Part shown: one piece after another, positions 22,791 to 33,611 of the stretch
How positions within the stretch are numbered: the first letter of the stretch is position 1
How the letters are laid out: every line of letters starts with the position of its first letter
DNA from: Bifidobacterium vespertilionis
Lineage (GTDB): Bacteria; Actinomycetota; Actinomycetes; Actinomycetales; Bifidobacteriaceae
NCBI RefSeq assembly: GCF_008698145.1
Contig: NZ_RZNZ01000012.1
Coordinates: 43,416 to 107,415 of the forward strand
Direction of reading: 5' to 3'
Length of the DNA stretch: 64,000 nt
Position numbers and translations under genes: made by a program
Notes under the pieces: model-generated
Databases searched by the model: none
What the model was told of the DNA's origin: nothing
The model's input: only the letters and a program-made list of their open reading frames with translations

Positions 22791-24380
22791 TCAGCGTCCG
22801 GGCGCGCGATCGCCGGAGAAGTGCGCAGGCGAGGGGTCGAGCGGGAAATCGTCGTCCGCGGGCACATCGGACAGGTTCAGCGGGGCGAACGACTTGCGCA
22901 CGGTCACCGTGCCCCATGCCGGCACATCGACGGCCTGCCATGCATCGCCGCGCCCGGAGACCGTGACGCGGGCCGTGACCGCCGAGCCAGTGGGGTTGTA
23001 GATGATCGCGCTGACCGACCCATCCGGCGCCAGGAATGCCGCCGAGGTCAGTCCGCCCTCGTAGCCGTTGGGGGAGTAGGACGACGATCCGATCACCACC
23101 GATCCGGCGGGCACGTCCTGACCCAGGTTGCGCAGCATGAAGTACTCCAGGTTGCGCTGGACCTCGCCGGTCTCGTGCTGGATCGTCACCACGCCCCGGC
23201 GGCCCGTGGAACCCGCCTTGTTCGGCAGCCCGCGCTCGTCCAGCGCGAGGTTCCACAGCGTGATCATGCCCATGCCGTTGCGGATCAGCCACGTGCTGGA
23301 GACGCCGAACATGATGTGCGAGGCGTCCTCCACGCTGTCGCGCATCATGCAGCGGCGCTCGCTCATCATCACGCTCCAGTTCGGGAACGATCGCGTGGCG
23401 TTGAACAGGTTGCCGTACGTGCTCTCGTAGGTGTGCACGGCGATGCCGTCGAAGCTGGCCGCCTCGTGCGCGGTGATATCCTCGTCCAGCGGGTGGGTGA
23501 GCGTGTGCGTGTTGTCGTCCAGGAAGAACAGCTTGACCTCGGGGTGCGTGGCGTCGAGCGCCGGTCGCAGGTAGTTCGCGCCGAACGCCGCCATCTCCTT
23601 GTGGCTCCAGATCATCGCGGGCCACGGCGAGGCGTTGGCCGGCTCGTTCTGGATGGTCAGCGCCCACACGGGGATGCCGTATTTGGCCATTTCGTCGATG
23701 TAGCGCACTAAGTAGCGCGCGTAGACGCCCTCGAAGGAATCCTTCATCGGGTCGAAGCCATTGCCGGTCCACTCGCCGAAGCGCAGCCGTCCACCAAGCG
23801 TCAGATGCCCGGTGTTCTTCATCCAGGCCGGCGCGCTCCACGGGGAGGCGACCACCTTGACACCGGGGTTGATCGACCGGATCTCCTGCAGCACCGGCAC
23901 GATGTACTTCAGGTCGCCGGTTGCATCAGGCGCGCCGGGCTCGCCGGTGCCCAGGCGGAAGCGGTCCAGCCTGCAGTCGTGTTCGCCGAAGGGCAGATCG
24001 TCGTACGTGTAGTAGTCCTGTTCGTTGAAATCGGTCGATCCGATCGGCACGCGGACCATGTTGAAGCCGGCACCGGAGACCGGGTCGAACAGTTCGGCGA
24101 GCAGTCTGTGGCGCTGATCGGCGTCCATCGCGCCCCAGATCAGCGAGGCCGCAGAGTCGGTGATCGCCGCGCCCTGGCCCACCCATGGCTGCCTGCGATC
24201 GGCGGGGTCGATCACGATCGGCACGCTCGCCGCTGGGCCGCCGGGCAGTTGCGCGGCCGGCGTTTCAGGTGGGGTGGCGATGGGGGCTCGGCGCTGCGCA
24301 AGATCGCCCGATGTGACGGTCCAGGCCTCGTACGGGTAGGCGATGGGGATGGTTGCGGGCGCTGCGGCCGGATTGCTCAT
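22791..24380 (-). CDS. Glycoside hydrolase family 30 enzyme (glucosylceramidase / beta-glucanase-like)
   Basis: A 529-residue glycosidase. The acid/base Glu 246 is in LTIQNEPANAS and the nucleophile Glu 341 in VMMSERRCM; further GH30 marks are GQGAAITDSAA, FNMVRVPIGSTDF, SPWSAPAWMKNTG and a C-terminal beta domain with FAPLNLSDVP. There is no signal peptide, so it acts in the cytoplasm, probably on imported beta-glucosides or beta-1,6-glucan fragments; the exact substrate is not readable. The start is the ATG behind AAGGAGGAGCC; the open frame upstream passes through repeats and is not coding. A GTTTACCGGTAAAC operator lies 169 bp upstream, shared with the binding-protein gene at 27.2 kb. Confidence 0.88.
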   Translation of the reverse strand: MSNPAAAPATIPIAYPYEAWTVTSGDLAQRRAPIATPPETPAAQLPGGPAASVPIVIDPADRRQPWVGQGAAITDSAASLIWGAMDADQRHRLLAELFDPVSGAGFNMVRVPIGSTDFNEQDYYTYDDLPFGEHDCRLDRFRLGTGEPGAPDATGDLKYIVPVLQEIRSINPGVKVVASPWSAPAWMKNTGHLTLGGRLRFGEWTGNGFDPMKDSFEGVYARYLVRYIDEMAKYGIPVWALTIQNEPANASPWPAMIWSHKEMAAFGANYLRPALDATHPEVKLFFLDDNTHTLTHPLDEDITAHEAASFDGIAVHTYESTYGNLFNATRSFPNWSVMMSERRCMMRDSVEDASHIMFGVSSTWLIRNGMGMITLWNLALDERGLPNKAGSTGRRGVVTIQHETGEVQRNLEYFMLRNLGQDVPAGSVVIGSSSYSPNGYEGGLTSAAFLAPDGSVSAIIYNPTGSAVTARVTVSGRGDAWQAVDVPAWGTVTVRKSFAPLNLSDVPADDDFPLDPSPAHFSGDRAPGR

Positions 24381-24548
24381 GGCTCCTCCTTCTTGCGGCT
24401 GGCTGATGCGGTTGTGTGCGCGATTGGTCGCCTGATTGCTTGCCTGCGGGTGGTCCGATGCGTTGGTCTGGTGCGCTGGCCTGATGACGGAAGGGTGGTC
24501 ATCCGGCGTCGATGCGCCGTTGAATCCGCGTCGGATGACGCATTTGCA

Positions 24549-24562
24549 GTTTACCGGTAAAC
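24549..24562. promoter_or_regulatory. LacI-type operator upstream of the GH30 gene
   Basis: The perfect palindrome GTTTACCGGTAAAC with the central CG pair typical of LacI-family sites. The identical 14-bp sequence occurs only once more in the window, at 27064-27077. The lacI gene lies between the two sites. Confidence 0.8.
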
Positions 24563-24887
24563 ACACGACTTGGCAAGTTGGGGCTTGGCAAGTTGGCGGG
24601 CTGGTGGGTTGGCGGGCCGATGGTTGAGAGAGGCGATTGGTGGGGTTGCGGGCTGACGGATCGATGGTTGGGATGATGATTGGTCGGTCTTCGGCTTGCG
24701 AGGCTGCGAGGCGATCGGTGCATGGCGCGACAGGGCGTGGCGGGTTTGGGGTGTGACGTGGTGTGGGTGCGGTTTGGCGGGCCGGTGGGTAGGCGGGGCG
24801 ATCGGTGCATGGCGTGACCGGGCGTGGCGGGCTTGGGACGTGGCGCGCTTGGGCGCGACGTGGGTTCATGGCGTTAGGGTGTGACGT
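24563..24887. other. Low-complexity G/T-rich spacer
   Basis: No gene is visible. The stretch holds short reiterated words such as TTGGCAAGTTGG (twice near 24570-24600), GGCGGGCCGATGG, and CGATCGGTGCATGGCG (twice, near 24712 and 24800). It looks like a decayed part of the repeat arrays to its right. Confidence 0.4.
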
Positions 24888-25197
24888 GGTGTGTGATCTG
24901 TTCTGGTTTGTGATTTGGCGTGTGACCGGGCGTGTGTGGTGACCGGTTGCGTGACGTGGTGTGTGACCGGGCATGTGCGGCGACCGGACGCGTGACGTGG
25001 TGTGTGACCGGGCGTGTGGCTGTGACTGGGCATGTGACCGGGTGTGGCCATGCCCGGTCACAGGGCTCTGAAAACGTTGGAATAAAGCCATTTTCAACTG
25101 GGTGTGACTGGGTGTGGGCACTCCATGTCACGCAGTCGCGCGCCCGGTCACGCTCCCTGTCACGTCCCACGCTCCCCGTCACGGTGTGCATGCTCGG
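24888..25197. repeat. GTGACCGGG array with conserved core, copy 3
   Basis: The core on the minus strand, 25096-25075, reads TGAAAATGGCTTTATTCC followed by AACG. Rightward GTGACCGGGCGTG words precede it and CCCGGTCACGC words follow. It forms a tandem pair with copy 4, about 404 bp further on (core to core). Confidence 0.82.
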
Positions 25198-25244
25198 TCA
25201 CGCCGATTCCCCGGCCCGCACCCGGCATGGCATGTTCGCAGTGA
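25198..25244 (-). pseudogene. Short duplicate of the 3' end of the LacI gene
   Basis: The segment beginning GCCGATTCCCCGGCC at about 25201, which on the minus strand encodes ...PCRVRAGESA and a stop, also occurs as the true 3' end of lacI at 25645-25680. It appears to have been copied together with the repeat array, so this is a fragment of a few codons rather than a gene. Confidence 0.5.
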
Positions 25245-25328
25245 CGTGGCGTGTGATATGGCAGGATATGTCGCCGGGCGTTGACTTGGTCAGGTTTGTG
25301 ATGTGGGCCGTGATCTGACTTGGTCGTG

Positions 25329-25640
25329 ATGAGCTGTGTGATGTGGCGTGTGTGGTGGGCTTGGGCGTGACGTGGCGTGCGTGGTGGCCGGACGTGTGAC
25401 GTGGTGTGTGACTGGGCGTGCCTCTGTGACATGGGGTGTGACTGGGTGCGGCCATGCCCAGTCACAGGGCTTCAGAATCGTTGGAATAAAGCCATTCTCG
25501 ACAGGGTGTGACCGGGAGTGGGCACGCCCTGTCACGATCGTGCACGCCCGGTCACACCCCTTGTCACGGTGCGCACTCCCTGTCACGCAGCCGCACGCCC
25601 GGTCGCACTCCCTGTCACGCCCGGTTGCAATCGTGCACCC
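25329..25640. repeat. GTGACCGGG array with conserved core, copy 4
   Basis: The core on the minus strand, 25500-25479, reads GAGAATGGCTTTATTCC followed by AACG. The flanks parallel those of copy 3 word by word, including GGCCATGCCCAGTCACAGGG before the core and a run of CCCGGTCAC/CCTGTCAC words after it. It ends at the 3' end of lacI. Confidence 0.82.
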
Positions 25641-25644
25641 CCGG

Positions 25645-26883
25645 TCACGCCGATTCCCCGGCCCTCACCCGGCACGGCACATTCACCGTGCGCGGCTCCA
25701 GATCGGCGCTGCCCCCGCAGGCTCTGTGGCTGCCATTTCCGTCGCCGTCATTCCCGTCATTCCCCCCGTTTCCGCTCCTGCCGCCGTTAATGCCGTCGCT
25801 CCCGCCATCGATCTCGCCGTCGCCATCGTCGCGCCCCCCGCGGTCCTCGCGCCCCCCGCGGTCCTCGCGTCCCCTGCAGTCCAAGCGGTCCCCAGTGCCC
25901 CCATCATCCCCGCCGTCGATCCGATCGGCCAGCAGTCGCACGGCCTCCTCGGCGATGCGCCGGATGTCCATGTCGACCGTGGTGAGCGACGGTGTCGTGT
26001 ACAGACCCAGCTCGATGCCGGACATGCCCATCACGGCGATGTCATCCGGCACGGCGAGCCCCAGGTCCCGGCATCCGCGGATCACGCCGATCGCCGCCGA
26101 ATCGTTGAGGCAGATCACGGCGTCGAATCGTTCCATCGCCGCCCGTCCGAGCCCGCCGATCGCCGCGCGGCACAGATCGGCGTCCCACTTGACGCCTACG
26201 AACGAACGATCGTCGTACGGCAGGCCCAGCCGGTCCATGGCCTCGATGCAGCCGCCCAATCGGGCCCCGCGCACGTAGTTGATGTCCGGCGAATTGCGCT
26301 CGGCGTCGGGCGTGCCGCCCACGATCAGCAGCCGCCGGAATCCGCGCGATGCCAGGTATTCGACGGCCAGTCGTCCGCCGCGCTCGCTGTCGGTGGTCAC
26401 GGTGTCCAGCGCGCGCCGGGGGTAGGTGTAGTCGATGAGCACGGTGGGCCGGTGCATGGAGAGCCGGTCGATGATCTCCGGCGCAAGGTTGGAATGGGTG
26501 AAGATCAGCCCGTCGTAGAAGTGCTCGCTCAGGCGGCGGATCGCGTCGGCCTCGTCCTCCTGCCGCACGTGCGTCTCCTCGACGGCCGCGGTGAGATTGT
26601 GCGCCTTGGCCGCGTCGATGATGCAGGAGCTCAGTTCGGCGACCCACGGGGTGCGAAGCGTGGAGACCGCGATGCCGATCGTGCCGCGCATCCCGTCGCT
26701 GTCCCGCCGTTTGAGGCTGCCCGCCGCCGCGTTGCGCGCGCCGATCCGGTAGCGCATCGCCTTGGCCGTCTCGAGCACCCGTTGCGCGGTCCGCTCGGAG
26801 ACGTGCCCGTTGCCGCGCAGCACGTTGGAGACGGTCATCTTCGATACGCCCGCCTCGCGCGCGATGTCCTGCAGTGTGACCAT
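25645..26883 (-). CDS. LacI-family transcriptional regulator with acidic Gly/Asp-rich insert
   Basis: A 412-residue sugar-responsive repressor. The N-terminal helix-turn-helix MVTLQDIAREAGVSKMTVSNVLRGNGHVSERT and hinge are canonical and fix the start at 26883. The periplasmic-binding-protein-like effector domain runs to about residue 345 (LTTVDMDIRRIAEEAVRLLADRI). The last 65 residues are unusual: repeats such as GREDRGGREDRGGRDDGDGE, then GNGGNDGNDGDGNG, before the ending ADLEPRTVNVPCRVR, which resembles the normal C-terminus of LacI proteins. Flanking identical palindromes suggest that it represses both the GH30 gene and the sugar-binding lipoprotein gene, and possibly itself. Confidence 0.9.
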   Translation of the reverse strand: MVTLQDIAREAGVSKMTVSNVLRGNGHVSERTAQRVLETAKAMRYRIGARNAAAGSLKRRDSDGMRGTIGIAVSTLRTPWVAELSSCIIDAAKAHNLTAAVEETHVRQEDEADAIRRLSEHFYDGLIFTHSNLAPEIIDRLSMHRPTVLIDYTYPRRALDTVTTDSERGGRLAVEYLASRGFRRLLIVGGTPDAERNSPDINYVRGARLGGCIEAMDRLGLPYDDRSFVGVKWDADLCRAAIGGLGRAAMERFDAVICLNDSAAIGVIRGCRDLGLAVPDDIAVMGMSGIELGLYTTPSLTTVDMDIRRIAEEAVRLLADRIDGGDDGGTGDRLDCRGREDRGGREDRGGRDDGDGEIDGGSDGINGGRSGNGGNDGNDGDGNGSHRACGGSADLEPRTVNVPCRVRAGESA

Positions 26884-27063
26884 GGCCCCTCCCGATTGTG
26901 ATGGATCTGATTGTATGGTCGGCGTCGAACACCGTTGCCCGTTCGCCCGTGTTGCCCGCCGTCGCCGGTTGTCTCCCATTGCGTCCGCCGCCATGCGTCG
27001 CCGTGCGCCGTCGTCCGGCAGTCCGATCCGCGCATCGCCCGTCAACACGCGCGACACGATCGG

Positions 27064-27093
27064 GTTTACCGGTAAACAAAACTATGCTATCGT
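27064..27093 (+). promoter_or_regulatory. Promoter with LacI-type operator for the sugar-binding protein gene
   Basis: TTTACC (27065-27070) as -35 and TATCGT (27088-27093) as -10 are 17 nt apart. The operator GTTTACCGGTAAAC (27064-27077) covers the -35 element, an ideal place for repression. About 100 bp separate the promoter from the start codon. Confidence 0.72.
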
Positions 27094-27191
27094 AACTTCC
27101 ACAACAGCGCGGACGGCGTGGCGGCAAGCCCCCGTCGGCGCATGGAAAACGGCCGATCGACGGCGATCGGCACCAAGCGAAGGAGCGGAAG

Positions 27192-28511
27192 ATGAACACA
27201 CGACGCGCACTGTCCCTGACCTCGGCGGCCCTTGCCACGGCCCTCGCGCTGTCCGGCTGCGGTGCCGGCAGCGGATCGGGCGGCGCTTCGGCCGACGGCA
27301 GCGTGGAAATCACCCTCAGCGGCTGGAATCTGAGCAACACCCCCGAGTTCAAGACCCTCGCGGACGGCTTCATGAAGGATCATCCGAACGTCAAGGTCAC
27401 GCTCAAGGAATACTCCGCGGACGACTACGACAGCCAGGTGACCGTCGACATCTCCGGCGGCGCCACCACGGACGTCGTCACCATGAAGAACATGAGCAAG
27501 TACTACAGCTACGCCACGTCCGGCGGTCTCATGGACATCACCGACATCGCCACCGATCTGGGCAAGAACATGGACGTGTCCGTCTACGACCTCGATGGCA
27601 AGTACTTCGCCGTGCCCTACCGCACCGACTCGTGGGTCATGTTCTACAACAAGGACATGTTCGCCAAGGCGGGCGTCGCCGAACCCAAGGCCGGATGGAC
27701 ATGGGACGATTTCATCAAGGTCTGCGAGGAGCTCAAGGCCAAACTGCCCGCCGCCGGCTATGACGCCAACGCCGTCAAGCCCACCTACATGCACAGCTGG
27801 CAGACCGTCGTCCAGTCGTTCGCCCTCGCCCAGACCAAGGGCGCGGACTACTTCTCCGGCGACTACTCCTACATGAAGCCGTACTACGAGCGCGCGCTCA
27901 AGATGCAGGACGAGGACCTCACGCTGAGCTACTCCACCGCCACCGCCTCCAAAGTGCAGTACCAGGCCCAGTTCGGCAACCAGAAGGCCGCGATGGTGCC
28001 CATGGGTTCGTGGTACATCGCCACGCTGCTCGACCAGCAGAAGTCCGGCGCGGCCGACACGTTCGAATGGGGCATGGTCTCCGTGCCGCAGAACCCCGAC
28101 CAGTCGGTCCCGTCCACGCCCGAGACCTTCGGCAGCTCCACCGGATTCGCCCTGTCCTCCAAGCTCTCCGGCGCCAAGCTCGACGCCGCACGCGAGTTCG
28201 TGAAGTGGGCCTGCGGCGAAGGCGGCGCGACGGCCCTCGCCGGCATCACCTCCACCCCGGCCTATATGTCCGACGCGGTGGCCACGGCGTTCTTCGCCAA
28301 GGACGGCATGCCGACCGATGACCAGTCCAAGGCCGCCTGGAGCGAGCACAAGACCACGCCGGATACCCCGATCGGCGCCGGCACCGCCGAAATCCAGGCG
28401 CTGCTCAACGTGATGCACTCGGCGATCATGACCGGCACCAAGTCGATCGACAAGGGCCTCACTGACGGCACGGCCGAGATCAAGAACAGCGGCGCGCTCG
28501 ACGCCAAGTAG
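27192..28511 (+). CDS. Sugar ABC transporter substrate-binding lipoprotein (family 1)
   Basis: A 439-residue lipoprotein: the signal peptide ends in ALALSGC and is followed by a Gly/Ser linker. The mature part is a carbohydrate-binding protein of the MalE/UgpB group: VEITLSGWNLSNTPEFKTLADGF, DVVTMKNMSKYYSYATSGGLMDITD, YFAVPYRTDSWVMFYNKDMFAKAG and AAMVPMGSWYIATLLDQ. AAGGAGCGGAAG precedes the ATG. No permease or ATPase gene follows, so the membrane part must be encoded elsewhere or has been lost. A shared operator with the GH30 gene suggests binding of a beta-glucoside; the exact ligand is unknown. Confidence 0.9.
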   Translation: MNTRRALSLTSAALATALALSGCGAGSGSGGASADGSVEITLSGWNLSNTPEFKTLADGFMKDHPNVKVTLKEYSADDYDSQVTVDISGGATTDVVTMKNMSKYYSYATSGGLMDITDIATDLGKNMDVSVYDLDGKYFAVPYRTDSWVMFYNKDMFAKAGVAEPKAGWTWDDFIKVCEELKAKLPAAGYDANAVKPTYMHSWQTVVQSFALAQTKGADYFSGDYSYMKPYYERALKMQDEDLTLSYSTATASKVQYQAQFGNQKAAMVPMGSWYIATLLDQQKSGAADTFEWGMVSVPQNPDQSVPSTPETFGSSTGFALSSKLSGAKLDAAREFVKWACGEGGATALAGITSTPAYMSDAVATAFFAKDGMPTDDQSKAAWSEHKTTPDTPIGAGTAEIQALLNVMHSAIMTGTKSIDKGLTDGTAEIKNSGALDAK

Positions 28512-28660
28512 CCCGTCTGCCCGCCTGCCCGGCCCGATTCGCCTGCCCGCCGGTCCGGCCCGCCGCAACGCGGAACGATTGGTTCGTTTTTCGCCCGAAA
28601 AAGGGCCCGAAAACGGACCGATCGTTCCGCGTTGTGCGTGGGTGGCGCGTGAGGAGGCGC
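28512..28660. repeat. Direct repeat with long hairpin, left flank of the toxin-antitoxin pair
   Basis: A block with CTGCCCGCC reiterations followed by a hairpin (28564-28638; arms built on CGCGGAACGATTGGTTCG, centre with CCCGAAAAAGGGCCCG). A near copy in the same orientation lies at 29485-29640, on the other side of the GNAT/DUF1778 genes. The hairpin could also terminate the binding-protein gene. Confidence 0.82.
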
Positions 28661-28669
28661 GCGGGGTGG

Positions 28670-29158
28670 CTAGACGAGACGCAGAAACATGCTGTCCGAT
28701 CCGGGAATTGGCCTGAACCCGAAGTGCTCGTAGAACGACCGGGCATGATCGTCGTATGGGTCCACAATGAGCGCGCGTGATCCGAGTTGCTCGCCGATGT
28801 GATGCGCGCGTGCGATGGCATCCTGAAGCAGCATCCATCCGAGTCCTTCGCCCTGACAATCCTCCGCCACGCCGAGCATGCCGATCAGAATGGCGGGGAT
28901 GCGGCTTGGCGTGTTGCGCCGCAGCCATCCGCCCGCAATGTCATCGCGATTCACGCTGTAGGCGCTGAGCGTGTAGAAACCTGCGGTTTTCCCGTCGCCC
29001 GCGCGGGAGACATAGGTCACGGCGGTCCCGTGCTTGGCGGCCATGGGGGCGCGCTCGGCGGCCCATTGGTCGATCATGTCCACGCCGCAGGAGAAGTTCC
29101 CCAGTGTCTCACCGGGTTCCAATCGTTTTGGGGCGTGGAACCGGCTCGTCATGCCCAT
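28670..29158 (-). CDS. GNAT acetyltransferase, probable toxin of a TacT/AtaT-type pair
   Basis: 162 residues. The acetyl-CoA binding motif is in ILIGMLGVAEDCQGEGLGWMLLQDAI (Q-x-x-G-x-G type), and the C-terminal YDDHARSFYEHFGFRPIPGSDSMFLRL is typical of the GNAT toxins that acetylate aminoacyl-tRNA, including the catalytic-type Tyr near FYEHFGF. The N-terminus FSCGVDMIDQWAAERA also matches that group (normally F.C....LD.wL). The gene overlaps the antitoxin gene: its alternative ATG at 29152 shares ATGA with the antitoxin stop codon. It is expected to be inactive while bound by the DUF1778 protein. Confidence 0.85.
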   Translation of the reverse strand: MGMTSRFHAPKRLEPGETLGNFSCGVDMIDQWAAERAPMAAKHGTAVTYVSRAGDGKTAGFYTLSAYSVNRDDIAGGWLRRNTPSRIPAILIGMLGVAEDCQGEGLGWMLLQDAIARAHHIGEQLGSRALIVDPYDDHARSFYEHFGFRPIPGSDSMFLRLV

Positions 29159-29421
29159 TGCGGCGTCCTCGCCATGAGTTCTCTGGCCGCGTCGGGCACC
29201 GGTTCGTCCAGCGCGGCGGCGAAGGCATCGAACGCCTCCGCATCAAGACGCAGCGAGGTCTCCTCCTCGATGTCACGCCGGGCGGCTTCAAGCAAGTGCC
29301 GTGCCGTCCATTGGGTGAGCGTGGACCCCTTCATGGCGGCCGCGCGCTCGATGAACGCGCGTTGTTCCTCCGTCAGTCGGATATCCAGACGTGCGGTTTT
29401 CTGTGTTGCGATCGTAGCCAT
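29149..29421 (-). CDS. DUF1778 (TacA-like) antitoxin
   Basis: A 90-residue ribbon-helix-helix protein: KTARLDIRLTEEQRAFIERAAAMKGSTLTQWTARHLLEAA is the DNA-binding DUF1778 domain, and the acidic C-terminal half (DAEAFDAFAAALDEPVPDAARELMAR) is the usual toxin-wrapping region. The ATG at 29421 is chosen because it lies 7 nt after a TACAAT -10 element, so the transcript may be leaderless. It precedes the toxin gene on the same strand and overlaps it. Confidence 0.88.
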   Translation of the reverse strand: MATIATQKTARLDIRLTEEQRAFIERAAAMKGSTLTQWTARHLLEAARRDIEEETSLRLDAEAFDAFAAALDEPVPDAARELMARTPQWA

Positions 29422-29427
29422 GCTGCA

Positions 29428-29451
29428 ATTGTACAGCAAAATTCCGTACAA
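29428..29451 (-). promoter_or_regulatory. Toxin-antitoxin promoter and operator
   Basis: TTGTAC (29429-29434) and GTACAA (29446-29451) form a dyad with an 11-nt centre. On the minus strand TACAAT (29433-29428) is a near-perfect -10 whose start site would fall on or next to the antitoxin ATG. Binding of the antitoxin dimer here would give the usual autorepression. Confidence 0.65.
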
Positions 29452-29484
29452 GATGCTGGTTCCGATTGCCGTCACCCGTGCCCG

Positions 29485-29640
29485 TCCGCCGGCCGGCCTG
29501 CCTGCCTGCCCGGTTCGTCCGCCTGCCCGCCGGCCCGGTCCGCCACAGCGCGGAACGATCGGTTCGTTTTTCGCCCGAAAAAGGGCCCGAAAACGGACCG
29601 ATCGTTCCGCGCTGTGCGTGCGGGGGCCGCGTGAGGGGCC
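29485..29640. repeat. Direct repeat with long hairpin, right flank of the toxin-antitoxin pair
   Basis: Same block as at 28512-28660 in the same orientation; the hairpin lies at 29544-29616 and its middle 50 bases are almost unchanged. The outermost stem base pairs are compensated (CACAGCG...CGCTGTG here, CGCAACG...CGTTGTGCG there), which argues that the fold is maintained. Confidence 0.82.
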
Positions 29641-29693
29641 GCGCGAGGCCCGCCGGGCGGCCGATCGATGGCTGACGGCATACTGGTGCCTAG

Positions 29694-33299
<3,606 letters not shown>

Positions 33300-33307
33300 G
33301 CGGCTCG

Positions 33308-33595
33308 TCGTCCTGAGCGCAGCGAAGGATCCTTAATTTGTGCGCAATGGCCAAGGATCCTTCGACTCCGCGCTGCGCGCTGCGCTCAGGATGACAGATA
33401 GCGGCTTCCTGTCATCCTGAGCGAAGCGAAGGATCCTTAACTTCCTGCACTATGACTGTGTGCGTAATGGCTAAGGATCCTTCGACTCCGCCGTGTCCGG
33501 CTGCGCCGGACCGTCGCCGCCTTGGCGGCGGCTCCCCTCGCCTACGGACAGCCCACTGGGCTGTCCGCTTAACGGCTCAGCGCTCAGGATGACAA
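33308..33595. repeat. MITE-like GTCATCCTGAG elements with a composite hairpin insert
   Basis: About two and a half units fill the gap after lacZ. The last is expanded at 33487-33573 by three nested hairpins: GTCCGGCTGCGCCGGAC-like, GCCGCC-TT-GGCGGC and GGACAGCCC-ACT-GGGCTGTCC. The same composite occurs in reverse orientation at about 63.03-63.13 kb and in parts at 59.08 and 63.78 kb. Confidence 0.82.
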
Positions 33596-33611
33596 AAGAC
33601 GGCCTTTTCTC

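Noticed and set aside
24381..25121. A 247-codon extension of the GH30 protein
   Set aside because: The upstream part is low-complexity Pro/Thr/Arg/His sequence that runs through the repeat arrays and the operator. A strong ribosome-binding site and the family alignment place the start at 24380.
25645..27057. LacI protein starting at 27057
   Set aside because: The helix-turn-helix normally begins within the first ten residues. MVTLQDIAREAGVS at 26883 is the standard start, and the longer form would run from close to the promoter of the divergent gene.
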